Source: Balneolaceae bacterium
GTDB taxonomy: Bacteria; Bacteroidota; Rhodothermia; Balneolales; Balneolaceae
Direction of reading: 5' to 3'
Assembly: GCA_007126675.1 (NCBI GenBank)
Contig: SLAU01000380.1
Span: 1-6,378, forward strand
Length of the DNA stretch: 6,378 bases
Below, in pieces: positions 6,260 to 6,378 of the stretch. Within the stretch, counting starts at the first letter, position 1, and each line of letters starts with the position of its first letter. A program made the translations under genes and the position numbers. The notes beneath the pieces are model-generated. The model saw only the letters and a list, made by a program, of their open reading frames with translations. It had not been told where the DNA came from and made no database searches.

Positions 6260-6378
6260 ATGAATACAATGATCTACCGTTCTTTTTTGCTCTCATTTCT
6301 GGTGATGATGAGCGTATCGATATTTGCATGTCAGACTACCGAACAGGCTGCTGATCGTACTCCACAGTCTGCCGTACC
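6260..6378 (+). CDS. N-terminus of a putative lipoprotein (cut by window edge)
   Basis: From ATG at 6260 the frame is open to the right edge, 39 codons. It begins with a short polar start containing Arg7, then a hydrophobic core (residues 9-23), and reaches the lipobox IFAC with Cys24 as the likely lipidated residue. The following stretch, QTTEQAADRTPQSAV, is polar and Thr/Gln/Ala-rich like the flexible linker of many lipoproteins. An in-frame ATG at 6269 would also leave a workable signal peptide; neither has a Shine-Dalgarno, and I choose the first as the longer one. The mature domain lies outside the window, so the function cannot be stated. Confidence 0.75.
   Translation, partial: MNTMIYRSFLLSFLVMMSVSIFACQTTEQAADRTPQSAV

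Noticed and set aside
1..6378. CRISPR array, tRNA, rRNA, transposase or toxin-antitoxin pair
   Set aside because: I looked on both strands and saw no regular direct repeats, no cloverleaf-like sequence and no protein resembling those systems.

Overview
This 6.4 kb window looks like chromosomal DNA from the Bacteroidota/Balneolota (FCB) side of the bacteria. The reasons are indirect. Several starts have AT-rich leaders without a clear Shine-Dalgarno. There are two lipoproteins, one with a short collagen-like Gly-Pro-x tract of the kind common in Bacteroidota. There is also a secreted TolB-like/amidohydrolase fusion, a type familiar from that group. I cannot name a species; Balneolaceae is my guess, not a result.

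Layout: (1) Positions 1-3025, minus strand: a very large exported beta-propeller plus amidohydrolase protein, running off the left edge (about 1008 residues visible). It is not obvious at first because its stop codon lies outside the window. (2) Positions 3026-3208: a divergent control region with a perfect 14-bp palindrome with a central CG, resembling a LacI-family operator. (3) Positions 3227-4750, plus strand: an MFS permease resembling the SLC45/GPH sugar transporters, followed by a clear hairpin terminator (4753-4784). (4) Positions 4785-5248: an intergenic region with a long-range two-part inverted repeat and a second palindrome-containing segment with a 32-codon open frame, possibly a dispersed repeat. 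(5) Positions 5249-5776, minus strand: a small collagen-like lipoprotein. (6) Positions 5777-6259: a second long intergenic region, rich in short palindromes in its right half. (7) Positions 6260-6378, plus strand: the start of another lipoprotein, cut by the right edge.

The window does not show an operon or a defence, mobile or biosynthetic system. The permease and the exported hydrolase are divergently transcribed from a shared 183-bp region, so joint control is possible but unproven. The lipoproteins and the hydrolase are all predicted to leave the cytoplasm, so most of the visible coding capacity concerns the cell envelope. The points most worth a second look are the candidate operator, the extra hydrophobic segments in the middle of the permease, and the structured intergenic repeats. 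I found no convincing evidence of a wholly new system.
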